A DNA stretch of 64,000 nucleotides from Kocuria sp. GTDB taxonomy: Bacteria > Actinomycetota > Actinomycetes > Actinomycetales > Micrococcaceae. Position 1 is the stretch's first letter; every line of letters starts with the position of its first letter. This document shows, piece by piece, positions 9,201-16,371 of the stretch. Below the pieces are notes generated by a model. That model did not search any database. It was not told the DNA's origin and saw nothing but the letters and a program-made list of their open reading frames with translations. The stretch spans positions 62,001-126,000 of the forward strand of contig JAUNHG010000002.1 in assembly GCA_030524035.1 (NCBI GenBank). The letters are read 5' to 3'. A program made the position numbers and the translations under genes.

Positions 9201-9406
9201 TCACGGTCCTGCCCGACGACCAGGACGTCGTCGTCCGCCGGATCAACGCGATCGACCCGACCTGGTCGATGGTCGTCGTCAACGACGACCTGCACCAGCT
9301 GCCCGCCGAGCGGATCGAACGGCTCATCGGCTCGCTCGACCTCGAGGTCTACACCCGGATCCTCGAGGAGACGTTCACCAAGAACTGGATGAACGCCGCG
9401 GCCTGA
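6227..9406 (+). CDS. B-family DNA polymerase with DEDDy proofreading exonuclease
   Basis: This 1,059-residue replicative polymerase has the exonuclease motifs in order: YDIES (about residue 18), YNSMNYD (about 137) and YNVSDC (about 260). Polymerase motifs follow: A, DFTSYYPNLL (about 624); B, KLILNSASGAGD (about 684); C, STNTDGLYS (about 737). Motif C is NTDG rather than DTDS. The second Asp, which binds metal in RB69-type enzymes, is kept. Long insertions lie between the exonuclease and motif A. There is no integrase, intein or terminal-protein motif that I can see. Such polymerases occur in phages and in self-replicating elements such as pipolins. With the SF3 helicase and RecJ-like nuclease it gives the element its own replication set. 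A hairpin after the stop ends the unit. Confidence 0.88.
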   Translation: MTTQRTPVTADTALFTFYDIESLSNVFTLCAYTPRPGQAVDALEIFFLADDPSLAAAVDPQALYRAVVESNPGLPAVSVQLWNLGGEKGSLRLAELMGLSNADQVCDGRGGDYPAALRPVCDTDDGYDPAQHPFLAGYNSMNYDTVMLALFLNEAFPNPGGGQMFQPTTARTLRDHNDRLFSGEHIEYMPGYLGWDGPAAKIRRAMLHSGRHLDVARLNELQSKVSLKRLLGMLGRQIKESEKLSHDTTITAVEDLYELLAYNVSDCLGLAQLFRHPAYANNFDLKAGLLAQYAETVFTKHGSVRKDRLAVDSSSAKFVGRILAPYASLDDIEAVSYVYPDPEVAKERGIEPVNVLDECVRFFEENVAPDPAAHPEATPAQREAHRQFMQVVTYYRSIEGQNFNDSDEYRDKFDLPAKSLRDVPKTPNNVPYFRSDASPSSCFATFSTGGIHGAEADLAVFTAERIAHLEQDMMLTRAKLVFPEAADFVAEAKRQHAELVLPDGTCVDKRLVLLGSDPSKVKYRKPKKDDPDQAEQLARAQAQVPDPADLLATQRPESEKLDVRLPDGGVLVGKVVLANSTATSAAYREEPAKKAPSLFTAKEDGSDKLHPKFARTSAGLVIHEDFTSYYPNLLRNMRAFYNPELGEDRYAKIFFDKERYSREMKRPGISPEERTRLNTLRNGTKLILNSASGAGDAGHKTPIRMNNRIISMRILGQLFSWRIGQAQTLAGARIISTNTDGLYSVVGGENGFDEATNNRVLHEQQAAIGVDIEPELMFLISKDSNNRLEIEAPEPGRSVADSPIIAAGGGTLACHAGPTPTKSLAHPAVIDFALARYMQIVASRGEAALSEPFDPRLGRKVIEEAVLEDDPIRSLMLFQNVIAASRGSITYPFSAAPINAATGVEYSDQGHVSNVRDPQVLQMVNRVFIVRDGTENARSLLNAGAWKVTAASQAKRREDGVGRAKRDPVALEVLRHHGWAKSRAEASASDGLTVLPDDQDVVVRRINAIDPTWSMVVVNDDLHQLPAERIERLIGSLDLEVYTRILEETFTKNWMNAAA

Positions 9407-9424
9407 GCCGCTCCTGCGCCGCCT

Positions 9425-9475
9425 GCCGAAGGGTGCCGCGACATGTCCCCAGCGACGCGCGCGGCACCCTTCGGC
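9425..9475 (+). terminator. Terminator-like hairpin after polB
   Basis: The arms GCCGAAGGGTGCCGCG and CGCGGCACCCTTCGGC pair perfectly over 16 bp with a 19-base loop. No T tract follows. The hairpin lies inside the upstream extension of the next reading frame, which argues that the next gene starts at 9584. Confidence 0.7.
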
Positions 9476-9489
9476 GCTTCGGCGCGCCC

Positions 9490-9560
9490 ATTCGAATGGC
9501 ACTCCACAGATCAGTCGAATCGCGTCATAATTGAGGAAGAAAGCGAGTCCGACTCGCTCC
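9490..9560 (+). promoter_or_regulatory. Promoter region with GCGAGTC-C-GACTCGC palindrome
   Basis: The inverted repeat GCGAGTC C GACTCGC (9543-9557) and an AGTCGAATCG element (about 9512) flank a CATAAT -10-like hexamer (9526-9531). The half-site is the same GAGTC(G) seen at other promoters of the element. The likely target is the gene at 9584 and the operon behind it. Confidence 0.5.
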
Positions 9561-9583
9561 CGACACGACCACGAGAGGCAATC

Positions 9584-10012
9584 ATGTCCCAGTCAGTTCT
9601 CCCCGTCCGATCCAGTGATCCGGGCACCTCCTACGAAGCCGCGGTGAAGGCCGCGCTCGGCGCGTCCCGCGTCCGGCCCGTCGTCCTCGACATCATCCGC
9701 GAGCAGGGCCCGCTCACCCACGACGAGCTCATCGCGGCCTACCACATGAAGGTCGTGATGGAGCCCGACACTCCGCGCTCCTCGGAGTCGGGCATTCGCA
9801 CCAGGCTGAAGGAGCTCGCGCACGAAGGACTGGTGGCCGCCGACGAGGAGGACGGGTTCTCCAACTTCGGCAACGCCGCCAAGCGGTGGGTCGCCGTCGA
9901 CCCGGACGACCCGAGCTTCGTCTACGACCCCAACGCCATCGCCGCATACATCGACGACGAGGACATCGTTGGCTTCGGCGGCCTCCTCGACGACGAGGCA
10001 GCCGAGGACTGA
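9584..10012 (+). CDS. Winged-helix-like hypothetical protein
   Basis: The protein has 142 residues. The start is taken at the ATG after CGAGAGGCA because the upstream in-frame extension runs through a terminator hairpin and promoter. The middle part (RPVVLDIIREQGPLTHDELIAAY ... GIRTRLKELAHEGLVAADEEDG) has the helix-turn-helix-wing pattern of proteins that decide host or replication DNA binding. The C terminus is very acidic (DDEDIVG...DDEAAED). First gene of an operon with a nuclease and nucleotide-pool enzymes. Exact role unknown. Confidence 0.6.
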   Translation: MSQSVLPVRSSDPGTSYEAAVKAALGASRVRPVVLDIIREQGPLTHDELIAAYHMKVVMEPDTPRSSESGIRTRLKELAHEGLVAADEEDGFSNFGNAAKRWVAVDPDDPSFVYDPNAIAAYIDDEDIVGFGGLLDDEAAED

Positions 10013-10351
10013 GTGCCGATGCCGAGGAAGCGAGACCAGCGCGAGAGGGCCGTCGAGCGCTACCTGCTGACGGAGTGCCGCAGGCACGGCTTCTTCTGCC
10101 TGAAATTCGTGTCGCCGGCCCGCGGCGGAGTCCCCGACCGGATCGTCATCGCCCCGACGGGGACCGTCTTCGTCGAGGTCAAGCGGCCCGGCGGCGACCT
10201 GGAGAAGCGCCAGCGGGTGATGCACGCCAAGATGCGCCGCTTCGGGGCCGAGATCCACGTCGTGGACGACGAGCCCAGCATCGACGCCTTCATCGCCCAC
10301 GTGCTCGGCACCGGCCGAGCCGACCCCGACCAGCAGAGAGCAGCCTCATGA
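10013..10351 (+). CDS. VRR-NUC domain nuclease
   Basis: This short protein of about 110 residues consists of little but a VRR-NUC fold: RERAVERYLLTECRRHGFFCLKF, then GGVPDRIVIAPTGTVFVEVK with the PD...ExK active-site residues (Asp about 41, Glu/Lys about 54-56), then ending in a helix. Stand-alone VRR-NUC proteins in phages act as structure-specific or Holliday-junction nucleases. A GTG start abuts the previous stop, and an ATG (MPRKRDQ) two codons later is equally possible. The stop overlaps the next start as ATGA, showing translational coupling. Confidence 0.85.
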   Translation: MPMPRKRDQRERAVERYLLTECRRHGFFCLKFVSPARGGVPDRIVIAPTGTVFVEVKRPGGDLEKRQRVMHAKMRRFGAEIHVVDDEPSIDAFIAHVLGTGRADPDQQRAAS

Positions 10352-10758
10352 CCGCCACGGCCACAGACACCACGACCCCGCACGCGTACGAGACCAAGGA
10401 CTCGGGATCGCGCGTCCGCACCGCCTCCGGCATGCAGCGCGAGGTGAAGACGGGCCAGCCCCGCTTCGACCTCCTCGTGCCTCTGACGGTGCCGTACCCG
10501 GAGCAGCTGCTCACACGGACGGCGGCGCTCGTCGAGCGCGGCGCGCGCAAGTACGAGTCCCGTGACTGGGAACAGGCGAGCACCGAGGCCGAGGCCGAGG
10601 AGTTCCGGGCCAGCGCCTTCCGCCACTTCATGCAGTGGATGTGCGGGGAGGACGACGAGGACCACGCCGCGGCCGTCGTCTTCAACGTGCTCGCCGCCGA
10701 GACGACGGCCACGGTGATGGCGCGCCGCGCCGCCGAGACCGAGGAGGCGGCCAGATGA
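10348..10758 (+). CDS. dATP/dGTP diphosphohydrolase-like (MazG-type) protein
   Basis: This 136-residue protein resembles phage dATP/dGTP diphosphohydrolases (DUF5664): PRFDLL early, then a helix with ALVERGARKYESRDWEQ (GAxKYxxRNW pattern), then FRHFMQWMCGEDDEDHAAAVVFNVLAAE (the RHxxAxxxGED...HxAHxxxNxLAL pattern). The charged Glu/Asp positions would bind metal for removal of pyrophosphate from purine dNTPs. It overlaps its neighbours at both ends by ATGA, in an operon with a nuclease and later an HD phosphohydrolase. This suggests control of the nucleotide pool during element replication. Confidence 0.7.
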   Translation: MTATATDTTTPHAYETKDSGSRVRTASGMQREVKTGQPRFDLLVPLTVPYPEQLLTRTAALVERGARKYESRDWEQASTEAEAEEFRASAFRHFMQWMCGEDDEDHAAAVVFNVLAAETTATVMARRAAETEEAAR

Positions 10759-11534
10759 GGAACCGCGTCACCAAGGGTAACGGCCAGGGCTCGGCGGCGT
10801 TCCGCCGGCTCACGCGCGCCGACCTCGTCACCTTCGACCAGGAGGCCAAGGATCTCATCCTCGAAGCGATGTCCATCGGCTGCGTCGGCCGCGTCTCCTC
10901 CAAGGGGCACGCCATCCTGCGCAACAACGCCGGGGGATCGACCTCGGTGCCGCGCAACCTGACCTCGCCCAACAGGTCGGCCCAGAACGCGAGGGCCGAC
11001 ATGAAGAGGCTGATAGCCGACCACCGGCCAGACCCCGAGGCCCAGCAGCGGGTCCCCTGCCACCCGCAGCGGATGACGGTCGCGGAGGCCTTCGTCGAGC
11101 ACCCGACCCCGTTCTCCCGCTGGTTCGACGCCCTCCCCGGAGGGCTGCCCGCCGACCAGCAGCTCGACGTCTCGTTCGACGAGGCCGGCGAGCCCTCGTT
11201 CGAAGCGGTGGCGGCGAAGGAGCCGGCGCAGGCCGGAGCGCCGACGCCCCGCCGGGGCGGGCACCTGAAGATAGCGCCCGAGCCCGGGCAGGAAGCAGAG
11301 GACGCCATGACCGCCGAAGCCCATCCGACAGGCCCAGCTCCGGACCAAGCACCGATGGACGACTCGCCGGACGCAGTCCTGGCGCGGGTCCGCGAGGCAC
11401 TCGGCGAGGACCCCCGCATCGGAGAGCTGCGGCGCAGGGTGGCCGAGCTGGAGACGGCGCTGTCCGCCGAGAAGCAGCGCGCCGACGAGGCCCAGAGCCG
11501 CCTCGGGCTCATCCAGGAGGCCTTCCATGCCTGA
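10755..11534 (+). CDS. Hypothetical protein, HicA-like N-terminal segment and C-terminal coiled coil
   Basis: Product of 259 residues, ATGA-overlapped with the previous gene. Residues about 35-80 (GCVGRVSSKGHAILRNNAG...SVPRNL) faintly resemble the HicA RNA-binding fold (G-SH-hydrophobic-R...VPRH), but the match is weak. The middle is Pro/Ala-rich and disordered. The last 60 residues (IGELRRRVAELETALSAEKQRADEAQ) form a clear coiled coil. Function unknown. Confidence 0.55.
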   Translation: MRNRVTKGNGQGSAAFRRLTRADLVTFDQEAKDLILEAMSIGCVGRVSSKGHAILRNNAGGSTSVPRNLTSPNRSAQNARADMKRLIADHRPDPEAQQRVPCHPQRMTVAEAFVEHPTPFSRWFDALPGGLPADQQLDVSFDEAGEPSFEAVAAKEPAQAGAPTPRRGGHLKIAPEPGQEAEDAMTAEAHPTGPAPDQAPMDDSPDAVLARVREALGEDPRIGELRRRVAELETALSAEKQRADEAQSRLGLIQEAFHA

Positions 11535-11579
11535 CCGACCCACGCACGACCGACGACCCGAGAGAGGAGGCCGAGCACC

Positions 11580-13448
11580 ATGACCACGACCATCGCGCCG
11601 CGGCAGCCGGCCCCCGCGCCGATCACACTCAAGCCCTACCAGCAGCAGATCCACGACTTCCTCGTCGGCCGCCCCTTCGCCGGGGCCTGGCTCGGCGTCG
11701 GGGCCGGGAAGACCCTCAGCACGCTCAGCGTCCTGCAGACCGTCCGCCCCATGGGCCACATCCTCGTCGTCGCACCGATCGCCATCGCGCGCTCGACGTG
11801 GCTCGACGAGATCGACAAGTGGGGTTTCCCGATCCGCACGAAGTCGCTGATCGTGAACGAGAACGACAAGAAGCTGTCGAAGGCCAAGCGCCTCGAGCGC
11901 TTCGGCAAGGTCTTCTCCGACCCGCCCACGATGTACTTCGTCAACCAGGAGCTGCTCACCCAGCCCTCCCAGGGCGCACGACTTCTCCAGCTGACCGGTG
12001 ACCCCGCCGGCGATGTCGTCGCCGCGTCGATCTCGCCCGAGGCCGCGCAGCTGCACGGTCTCATCGGGACGATCGGGCCGATGGCCCAGGAGCAGCTGGT
12101 CGAGCACTTCCTGCAGCAGGCCACTGGGCAGCCTGGAGGCAAGGCTCCCACCAAGACCGCGGTCAAGGAGGCGATCAGCGAGCTCGTCGCCCGCGGCGCG
12201 CTGGAGCGCGAGACCCACGACTGCCGCAGCTGCGGCGGCGACGGCTGCGCGCAGTGCCGCTACGGCCTCGTCGACCAGATGCCGATCCAGTCCATCAACG
12301 GGCAGGACACGCTCATCTGGCCGTTCCAGACGGTGATCATCGACGAGTCGCAGGGCTTCAAGTCCCACAGCAGCGCACGGTTCAAGGCGCTGAAGGCTGT
12401 CCGCCCGGCGATCACGCGGCTCATCGAACTGACCGGCACCCCGAGCCCGAACGGGCTGCACGACCTGTGGAGCCAGATCTACCTGCTCGACCAGGGCGAG
12501 GCGCTGGGGAAGAACATCACCGAGTTCCGCAACCGGTGGTTCATTCCCAAGATGGTCCCCGGCACCACGACGCCGGCGAAGTGGATCCCGACCCCGAACG
12601 CCGAGGCGGAGATCCACGAGGCCATCAAGCACCTGGTGATGAGCGCGCAGAACACCAACCTCAACCTGCCGCCGCTCACCATCCAGGACGCGAGCGTCAC
12701 CCTCCCGCCGGACCTGATGCAGGCCTACAAGGAGTTCAAGCGCGACCTCGTGCTCGACCTCGTGCGGACCTACCAGGACGAGGACGGCAAGCTCACGCAG
12801 AGCGTCGAGGCGATCGTGGCCGAGAACCAGGCGGTGCTCACCAGCAAACTCATGCAGTTCGCCTCGGGCACGCTCTACACGGCCGACCCGGACGACCCGA
12901 GCACGAAGGGCCAGTACGAGGTCATCCACGACAAGAAGCTCGAGATGGCCGAGTACCTGGTGCGCAACAGCGGCGGCGACCCCGTCCTGATCGCCTACCA
13001 CTTCCGCTCGGACCTGGAGCAGCTGCTCGCGCGCTTCAAGAAGGCGGGCATCGACGCGCAGGTCTTCGACGGCTCGCGCGAGATGGTCCGCCGGTGGAAC
13101 GCCAAGCGCGTCCCGGTGATGCTGCTGCACCCCGCGGCGGCAGGCCACGGCCTGAACCTGCAGGACGGTGGCTCGACGATGATCTGGTACACGCTGCCGT
13201 TCTCGCTCGAGCACTACCTGCAGACGAACGGCCGGCTGTACCGCACGGGGCAGACGAAGCCCGTGGTCATCCACCGCATCGTCGCCAAGGGCACCCAGGA
13301 CGAGCGGATGCCCGGCGTGCTCGCCGAGAAGCAGCAGGTCCAGGACGACCTCATCTCGGCCGTCTCCGGCGAGGTCCTGCTCCTCGCCGCGCTGGAGGAG
13401 GAGATCCAGGACGACCTCAGCGACCTATGGGTCTCCGAGCGGATCTGA
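11580..13448 (+). CDS. Snf2-type SF2 ATPase with inserted zinc-binding module
   Basis: This 622-residue ATPase has motif I GVGAGKT (39-45), DESQ as the DEAH-box equivalent (about 255), SAT-like LTGTPSPNG, and the C-terminal RecA half with HPAAAGHGLNLQ and QTNGRLYRTGQTKPVVIHR (motifs V and VI, arginine finger). Between motifs Ia and II there is an insertion of about 110 residues. It contains a winged-helix-like stretch and a CRSCGGDGCAQC zinc ribbon (about 214-228), so DNA recognition may be built into the motor. Phage relatives of this type remodel replication forks or recombination intermediates. An AGAGAGGAGG ribosome site precedes the ATG. Confidence 0.85.
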   Translation: MTTTIAPRQPAPAPITLKPYQQQIHDFLVGRPFAGAWLGVGAGKTLSTLSVLQTVRPMGHILVVAPIAIARSTWLDEIDKWGFPIRTKSLIVNENDKKLSKAKRLERFGKVFSDPPTMYFVNQELLTQPSQGARLLQLTGDPAGDVVAASISPEAAQLHGLIGTIGPMAQEQLVEHFLQQATGQPGGKAPTKTAVKEAISELVARGALERETHDCRSCGGDGCAQCRYGLVDQMPIQSINGQDTLIWPFQTVIIDESQGFKSHSSARFKALKAVRPAITRLIELTGTPSPNGLHDLWSQIYLLDQGEALGKNITEFRNRWFIPKMVPGTTTPAKWIPTPNAEAEIHEAIKHLVMSAQNTNLNLPPLTIQDASVTLPPDLMQAYKEFKRDLVLDLVRTYQDEDGKLTQSVEAIVAENQAVLTSKLMQFASGTLYTADPDDPSTKGQYEVIHDKKLEMAEYLVRNSGGDPVLIAYHFRSDLEQLLARFKKAGIDAQVFDGSREMVRRWNAKRVPVMLLHPAAAGHGLNLQDGGSTMIWYTLPFSLEHYLQTNGRLYRTGQTKPVVIHRIVAKGTQDERMPGVLAEKQQVQDDLISAVSGEVLLLAALEEEIQDDLSDLWVSERI

Positions 13449-13473
13449 CCACCTCCGAGCATCTCCATCCATC

Positions 13474-13509
13474 GCCGCGGAGCGCCGCCGTCGTGCAGCG
13501 CTCCGCGGC
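13474..13509 (+). terminator. Hairpin after the Snf2 gene
   Basis: GCCGCGGAGCG and CGCTCCGCGGC pair over 11 bp with a 14-base loop and no T tract. It lies between the Snf2 gene and the small zinc protein. Confidence 0.5.
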
Positions 13510-13536
13510 CCGCCCTCGAACAGCAAGGACATCACC

Positions 13537-13749
13537 ATGGCTCAGACCTTCGCAGCGAAGTACCGCGGCCCGTGCGGCTCGGCCGTATGCGACCGGCGCG
13601 TCGAGCCGGGCGACCAGGTCGTCTTCGTCGACCAGCAGCTCTTCCACGACGAGTGCGCCCTGGACTCGGCCCTGCCCGCCCCCGTGCGGCGCGCGGTGTG
13701 CCCGGAGTGCTTCACCGAGGTCTCGGTGAGCGGGGCGTGCTCATGTTGA
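13537..13749 (+). CDS. Small Cys-rich, probably zinc-binding protein
   Basis: This 70-residue protein has two cysteine pairs: CGSAVC near the N terminus and CPECFTEV...CSC at the end, with HDEC between. The spacing suits one or two zinc ribbons. Start at ATG 13537. A 17-codon frame (13743-13796) overlaps its stop but is too short to support. No known function. Confidence 0.6.
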   Translation: MAQTFAAKYRGPCGSAVCDRRVEPGDQVVFVDQQLFHDECALDSALPAPVRRAVCPECFTEVSVSGACSC

Positions 13750-13807
13750 ACCCCTCCGCCACCCACGACAAGGACGAGACCCTTGATACCGACTGAAAGA
13801 CATCGCC

Positions 13808-14998
13808 ATGAGTGCTAATTCGATTCCGAACCCGCCGCCTCTGGGCTGGCCATGGAACCCCCGTTCCGACGACCCCGAAGAGCGTGGTGCCGTCACCAGC
13901 ACGCGGCAGCCCTGCGGATGCTACGAGCGCGTCGACGGCGAGGCCGTGCTCTGCGAAGAACACCTCGGAGAGCTCAATGCATCGCCGTCTTGGCAGCGCG
14001 GCAACTGGATGCAGACCTACACCGGCCGCCGGTTCTACCCGCTCGACTCGCGCCCCGAGGACGTCGACGTCGTCGACGTCGCCCACGCCCTGTCGATGCA
14101 GTGCAGGTACAACGGCCACGTCCGCCTCTTCATGTCCGTGGCGGAGCACTGCGTGCTCGTCTCCCGGCTCGTGCCGTCCGAGCACGCGCTGTGGGGCCTG
14201 CTCCACGACGCGACGGAGGCGTACGTGGGCGACATGGTCCGGCCGCTGAAGCTCCACATGCCCGAGTACCGGGCCGTCGAGGACCGCGTCGGCGGCCTGC
14301 GCCTCTACATCGACGTCCCCGACGACCTCGCGGCCGACGAGATGCCGGTCTGGGCCAAGGGCGACGTCGAGAAGATCCGCGAGCACGCGAACCGGATCAT
14401 CGCCCGTGCCGAAGGCTGGTGCGCAGGACGCGACCACGAGGTGCGCGCCGCTCGGGCCGCCACGCCCACTGGGGATCCCCAGTTCGAGCACGGCGCACGC
14501 GCCGCCGCGGAGTCGATGAGGCTCTACTTCTGCGACGAGGACGAGCGCCCGATCTTCGATGGCCTGACCGACTCGATGCTCGACGAGTTCGAGAAGGGCG
14601 CTGTCGCCGACGCGGTCCGCGACGAGCAGCTGCGCGTCGAGCGCCTGGGGGAGAGGCGGCCGCTGGTCGTCACCTCGGCCTACCGCGTGCTGCCGACCGG
14701 CTACGGGTCCTCCGAGCTCGTCGACAAGCAGCACTTCGAGCTGGCCGTGGAGTGGCGCTGCACCGACGAGGACACCGGTGCGGATCGGTGGGCCGTCGTG
14801 CACGCGGGCGCATGCCTCTCAGCGGACGGCACCTGGGAGCACGAGCCGAGGCCTTCCTCGCGCGACGAGGAGTTCCTGCGCCGCTTCCGGTTCTCGCTCG
14901 ACGACGCCCTGCGACTCGCAGCCGCCGCCGTCGACGGCGTGAAGGTCAACGGCGGCACGCTCGCCCAGTGGGCCGAGCGCACCGCTGCCGGTTCGTGA
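13808..14998 (+). CDS. HD-domain phosphohydrolase with C-terminal extension
   Basis: Product of 396 residues. The middle matches the phage/YfbR-like HD family: TGRRFYPLDSRPEDVDVVDVAHALS, then NGHVRLFMSVAEHCVLVS, then LLHDATEAYVGDMVRPLK (His-Asp about 133-134), with the later EKIREHANR helix supplying a final metal ligand. Related enzymes hydrolyse deoxynucleoside monophosphates or signalling nucleotides. A short N-terminal CGCY...CEEH cysteine pair and about 190 extra C-terminal residues of unknown function distinguish it. Together with the diphosphohydrolase at 10.3 kb it suggests nucleotide remodelling. Confidence 0.75.
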   Translation: MSANSIPNPPPLGWPWNPRSDDPEERGAVTSTRQPCGCYERVDGEAVLCEEHLGELNASPSWQRGNWMQTYTGRRFYPLDSRPEDVDVVDVAHALSMQCRYNGHVRLFMSVAEHCVLVSRLVPSEHALWGLLHDATEAYVGDMVRPLKLHMPEYRAVEDRVGGLRLYIDVPDDLAADEMPVWAKGDVEKIREHANRIIARAEGWCAGRDHEVRAARAATPTGDPQFEHGARAAAESMRLYFCDEDERPIFDGLTDSMLDEFEKGAVADAVRDEQLRVERLGERRPLVVTSAYRVLPTGYGSSELVDKQHFELAVEWRCTDEDTGADRWAVVHAGACLSADGTWEHEPRPSSRDEEFLRRFRFSLDDALRLAAAAVDGVKVNGGTLAQWAERTAAGS

Positions 14999-15072
14999 CC
15001 CATCGGCGGCGCGCCCTGCGGGCGCTGGCCTCCGGGTCAGGGTCGGCGGGGCCGACCCGGGTACCGGAGCAG

Positions 15073-15112
15073 TGATGACGGGGGATCGGGCCGCTGGCCC
15101 GATCCCCTCATC
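15073..15112 (+). terminator. Terminator-like hairpin
   Basis: GGGGATCGGGCC and GGCCCGATCCCC form a 12-bp stem with a GCT loop, extended by TGATG/CATCA. It follows the HD gene. Confidence 0.7.
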
Positions 15113-15147
15113 AACCTGACCGACACACGAGAGAAGGGGTGGCACCC

Positions 15148-15444
15148 ATGGCTGGGTTCCCCATCGCCGGCGAATACCGGCAGTGCCCGCACGGCTTCCA
15201 CCACCCGCCCTGGCCGCACTCCTGCGACGGGTGCTGGTGCAAAGGCGAGAGGGACCGGCGCGAATACGGCTGGGACCACGATACCGCCCCGGCGTACCGC
15301 CTCCCTCCCGAGGGGTGGTCCGGCTTCGGCTCCCACGCCGACCAGCCGGGCGTCCGCCTCGAGTTCTCGGCCGAGACCGGCGAGGACGGACTGCCGCTCT
15401 GGGAGCGGCCCATCGACCACGACGACCAGGAGGCCTCCCGATGA
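15148..15444 (+). CDS. Hypothetical Cys/His-rich protein
   Basis: Product of 98 residues; start at ATG 15148 behind GAGAAGGGG. The N-terminal half is dense in Cys and His (CPHGFHHPPWPHSCDGCWC), suggesting a metal site. The rest is acidic and hydrophilic. Its stop overlaps the next start as ATGA. Not recognised. Confidence 0.55.
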   Translation: MAGFPIAGEYRQCPHGFHHPPWPHSCDGCWCKGERDRREYGWDHDTAPAYRLPPEGWSGFGSHADQPGVRLEFSAETGEDGLPLWERPIDHDDQEASR

Positions 15445-15743
15445 AGGCGCACAGCACGCAGACCGACCGCACCTACGACTCCTGGGATGACCTCGTCTCC
15501 GAGGAGGCCAACGGGTACAGCGTCGTGGTGATGATGCAGAGCACGAGCGCGAAGTCCGGCAGGACGCAGAGCTACGCCCGCGTGATCGGGCCGTTCGCCG
15601 ACAAGCAGAAGGCCCGCAGCAAGGCCGCCGCCGCGCGCCGCGCGTGGAAGCGCAAACGGGACCGCTACCCGAGCAGCGTCCAGCTCCTGAGCGTCTCCGT
15701 CGAGCCGATCTGGGACGACCTGCGGTTCGACGCCGAGGGCTGA
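15441..15743 (+). CDS. Hypothetical protein, 100 aa
   Basis: Coupled to the previous gene by an ATGA overlap. The sequence has an acidic N terminus, a basic central helix (KQKARSKAAAARRAWKRKRDRYP) that could contact nucleic acid, and a short beta-like end. No family recognised. Confidence 0.5.
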   Translation: MKAHSTQTDRTYDSWDDLVSEEANGYSVVVMMQSTSAKSGRTQSYARVIGPFADKQKARSKAAAARRAWKRKRDRYPSSVQLLSVSVEPIWDDLRFDAEG

Positions 15744-15788
15744 CGCCCGAGAAGCACCCATCCCGAACGACCGACGAGGACGACCACG

Positions 15789-16259
15789 ATGACCATGACC
15801 ATCACAGCCCGCCCAACCCCGCCGCGCATCAAGGACCCCCTCGACGCCGTCATGCGCAGCTGCCTGCGCGACGAGGACGTCTGGAGCGAGGTCGTCGGCA
15901 CGGCCGCCGGCCTGAACCAGGCCGAGCACTGGCTGAAGACCACGGCCGCGAGCATCGACCAGCAGCTGTCGTACCGCCAGGACGAGGTCGAGATCTGGCG
16001 TCTGGCCCCGCAGGAGCACAGCGCATCGCTGACCGAGTACCTCGAATGGCGCAAGGGCGCGCTCTACCTCAAGAGCCTCTGCGAGAAGTGCCTCATCGAC
16101 GCCAAGCGCCTGCGCGCCGCGGACGAGTCCCGCGCCCAGGAGATGAAGGCGCTGCTCCTTCGCCTGGCCGACGCCGTCCTCGACGAGATCCGCCTGCCTG
16201 GCGAGGACGCGCCGACCCTGCGCGACTACATCGTGCTCCGCGACGGCGTCCAGGACTGA
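15789..16259 (+). CDS. Hypothetical helical protein, 156 aa
   Basis: An all-helical, charged product with no membrane segment and a CEKCLID cysteine pair in the middle. It starts at an ATG after GACGAGGACGACC and ends before a strong hairpin. No family recognised. Confidence 0.5.
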   Translation: MTMTITARPTPPRIKDPLDAVMRSCLRDEDVWSEVVGTAAGLNQAEHWLKTTAASIDQQLSYRQDEVEIWRLAPQEHSASLTEYLEWRKGALYLKSLCEKCLIDAKRLRAADESRAQEMKALLLRLADAVLDEIRLPGEDAPTLRDYIVLRDGVQD

Positions 16260-16288
16260 CCGCCCGCCGAGCGACCACACGACCGAAC

Positions 16289-16333
16289 CCCGTGCCGCGC
16301 TCCTCCCTTCGACGGGCCGGAGCGCGGCACGGG
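16289..16333 (+). terminator. Terminator-like hairpin
   Basis: CCCGTGCCGCGCTCC and GGAGCGCGGCACGGG pair perfectly over 15 bp around a 15-base loop. No T tract. Confidence 0.65.
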
Positions 16334-16371
16334 CCACCATCCCGGGCGCAGTGCCCGGCGGAAAGACCCGC

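Noticed and set aside
9443-9583. N-terminal extension of the winged-helix protein
   Set aside because: It would start inside a 16-bp terminator hairpin and run through the promoter; ATG 9584 has its own ribosome site.
10290-13274. 994-codon open frame on the - strand opposite the Snf2 gene
   Set aside because: Antisense of well-supported genes; no domain recognisable.
13743-13796. 17-codon frame overlapping the stop of the small zinc protein
   Set aside because: Too short, no composition or motif support.
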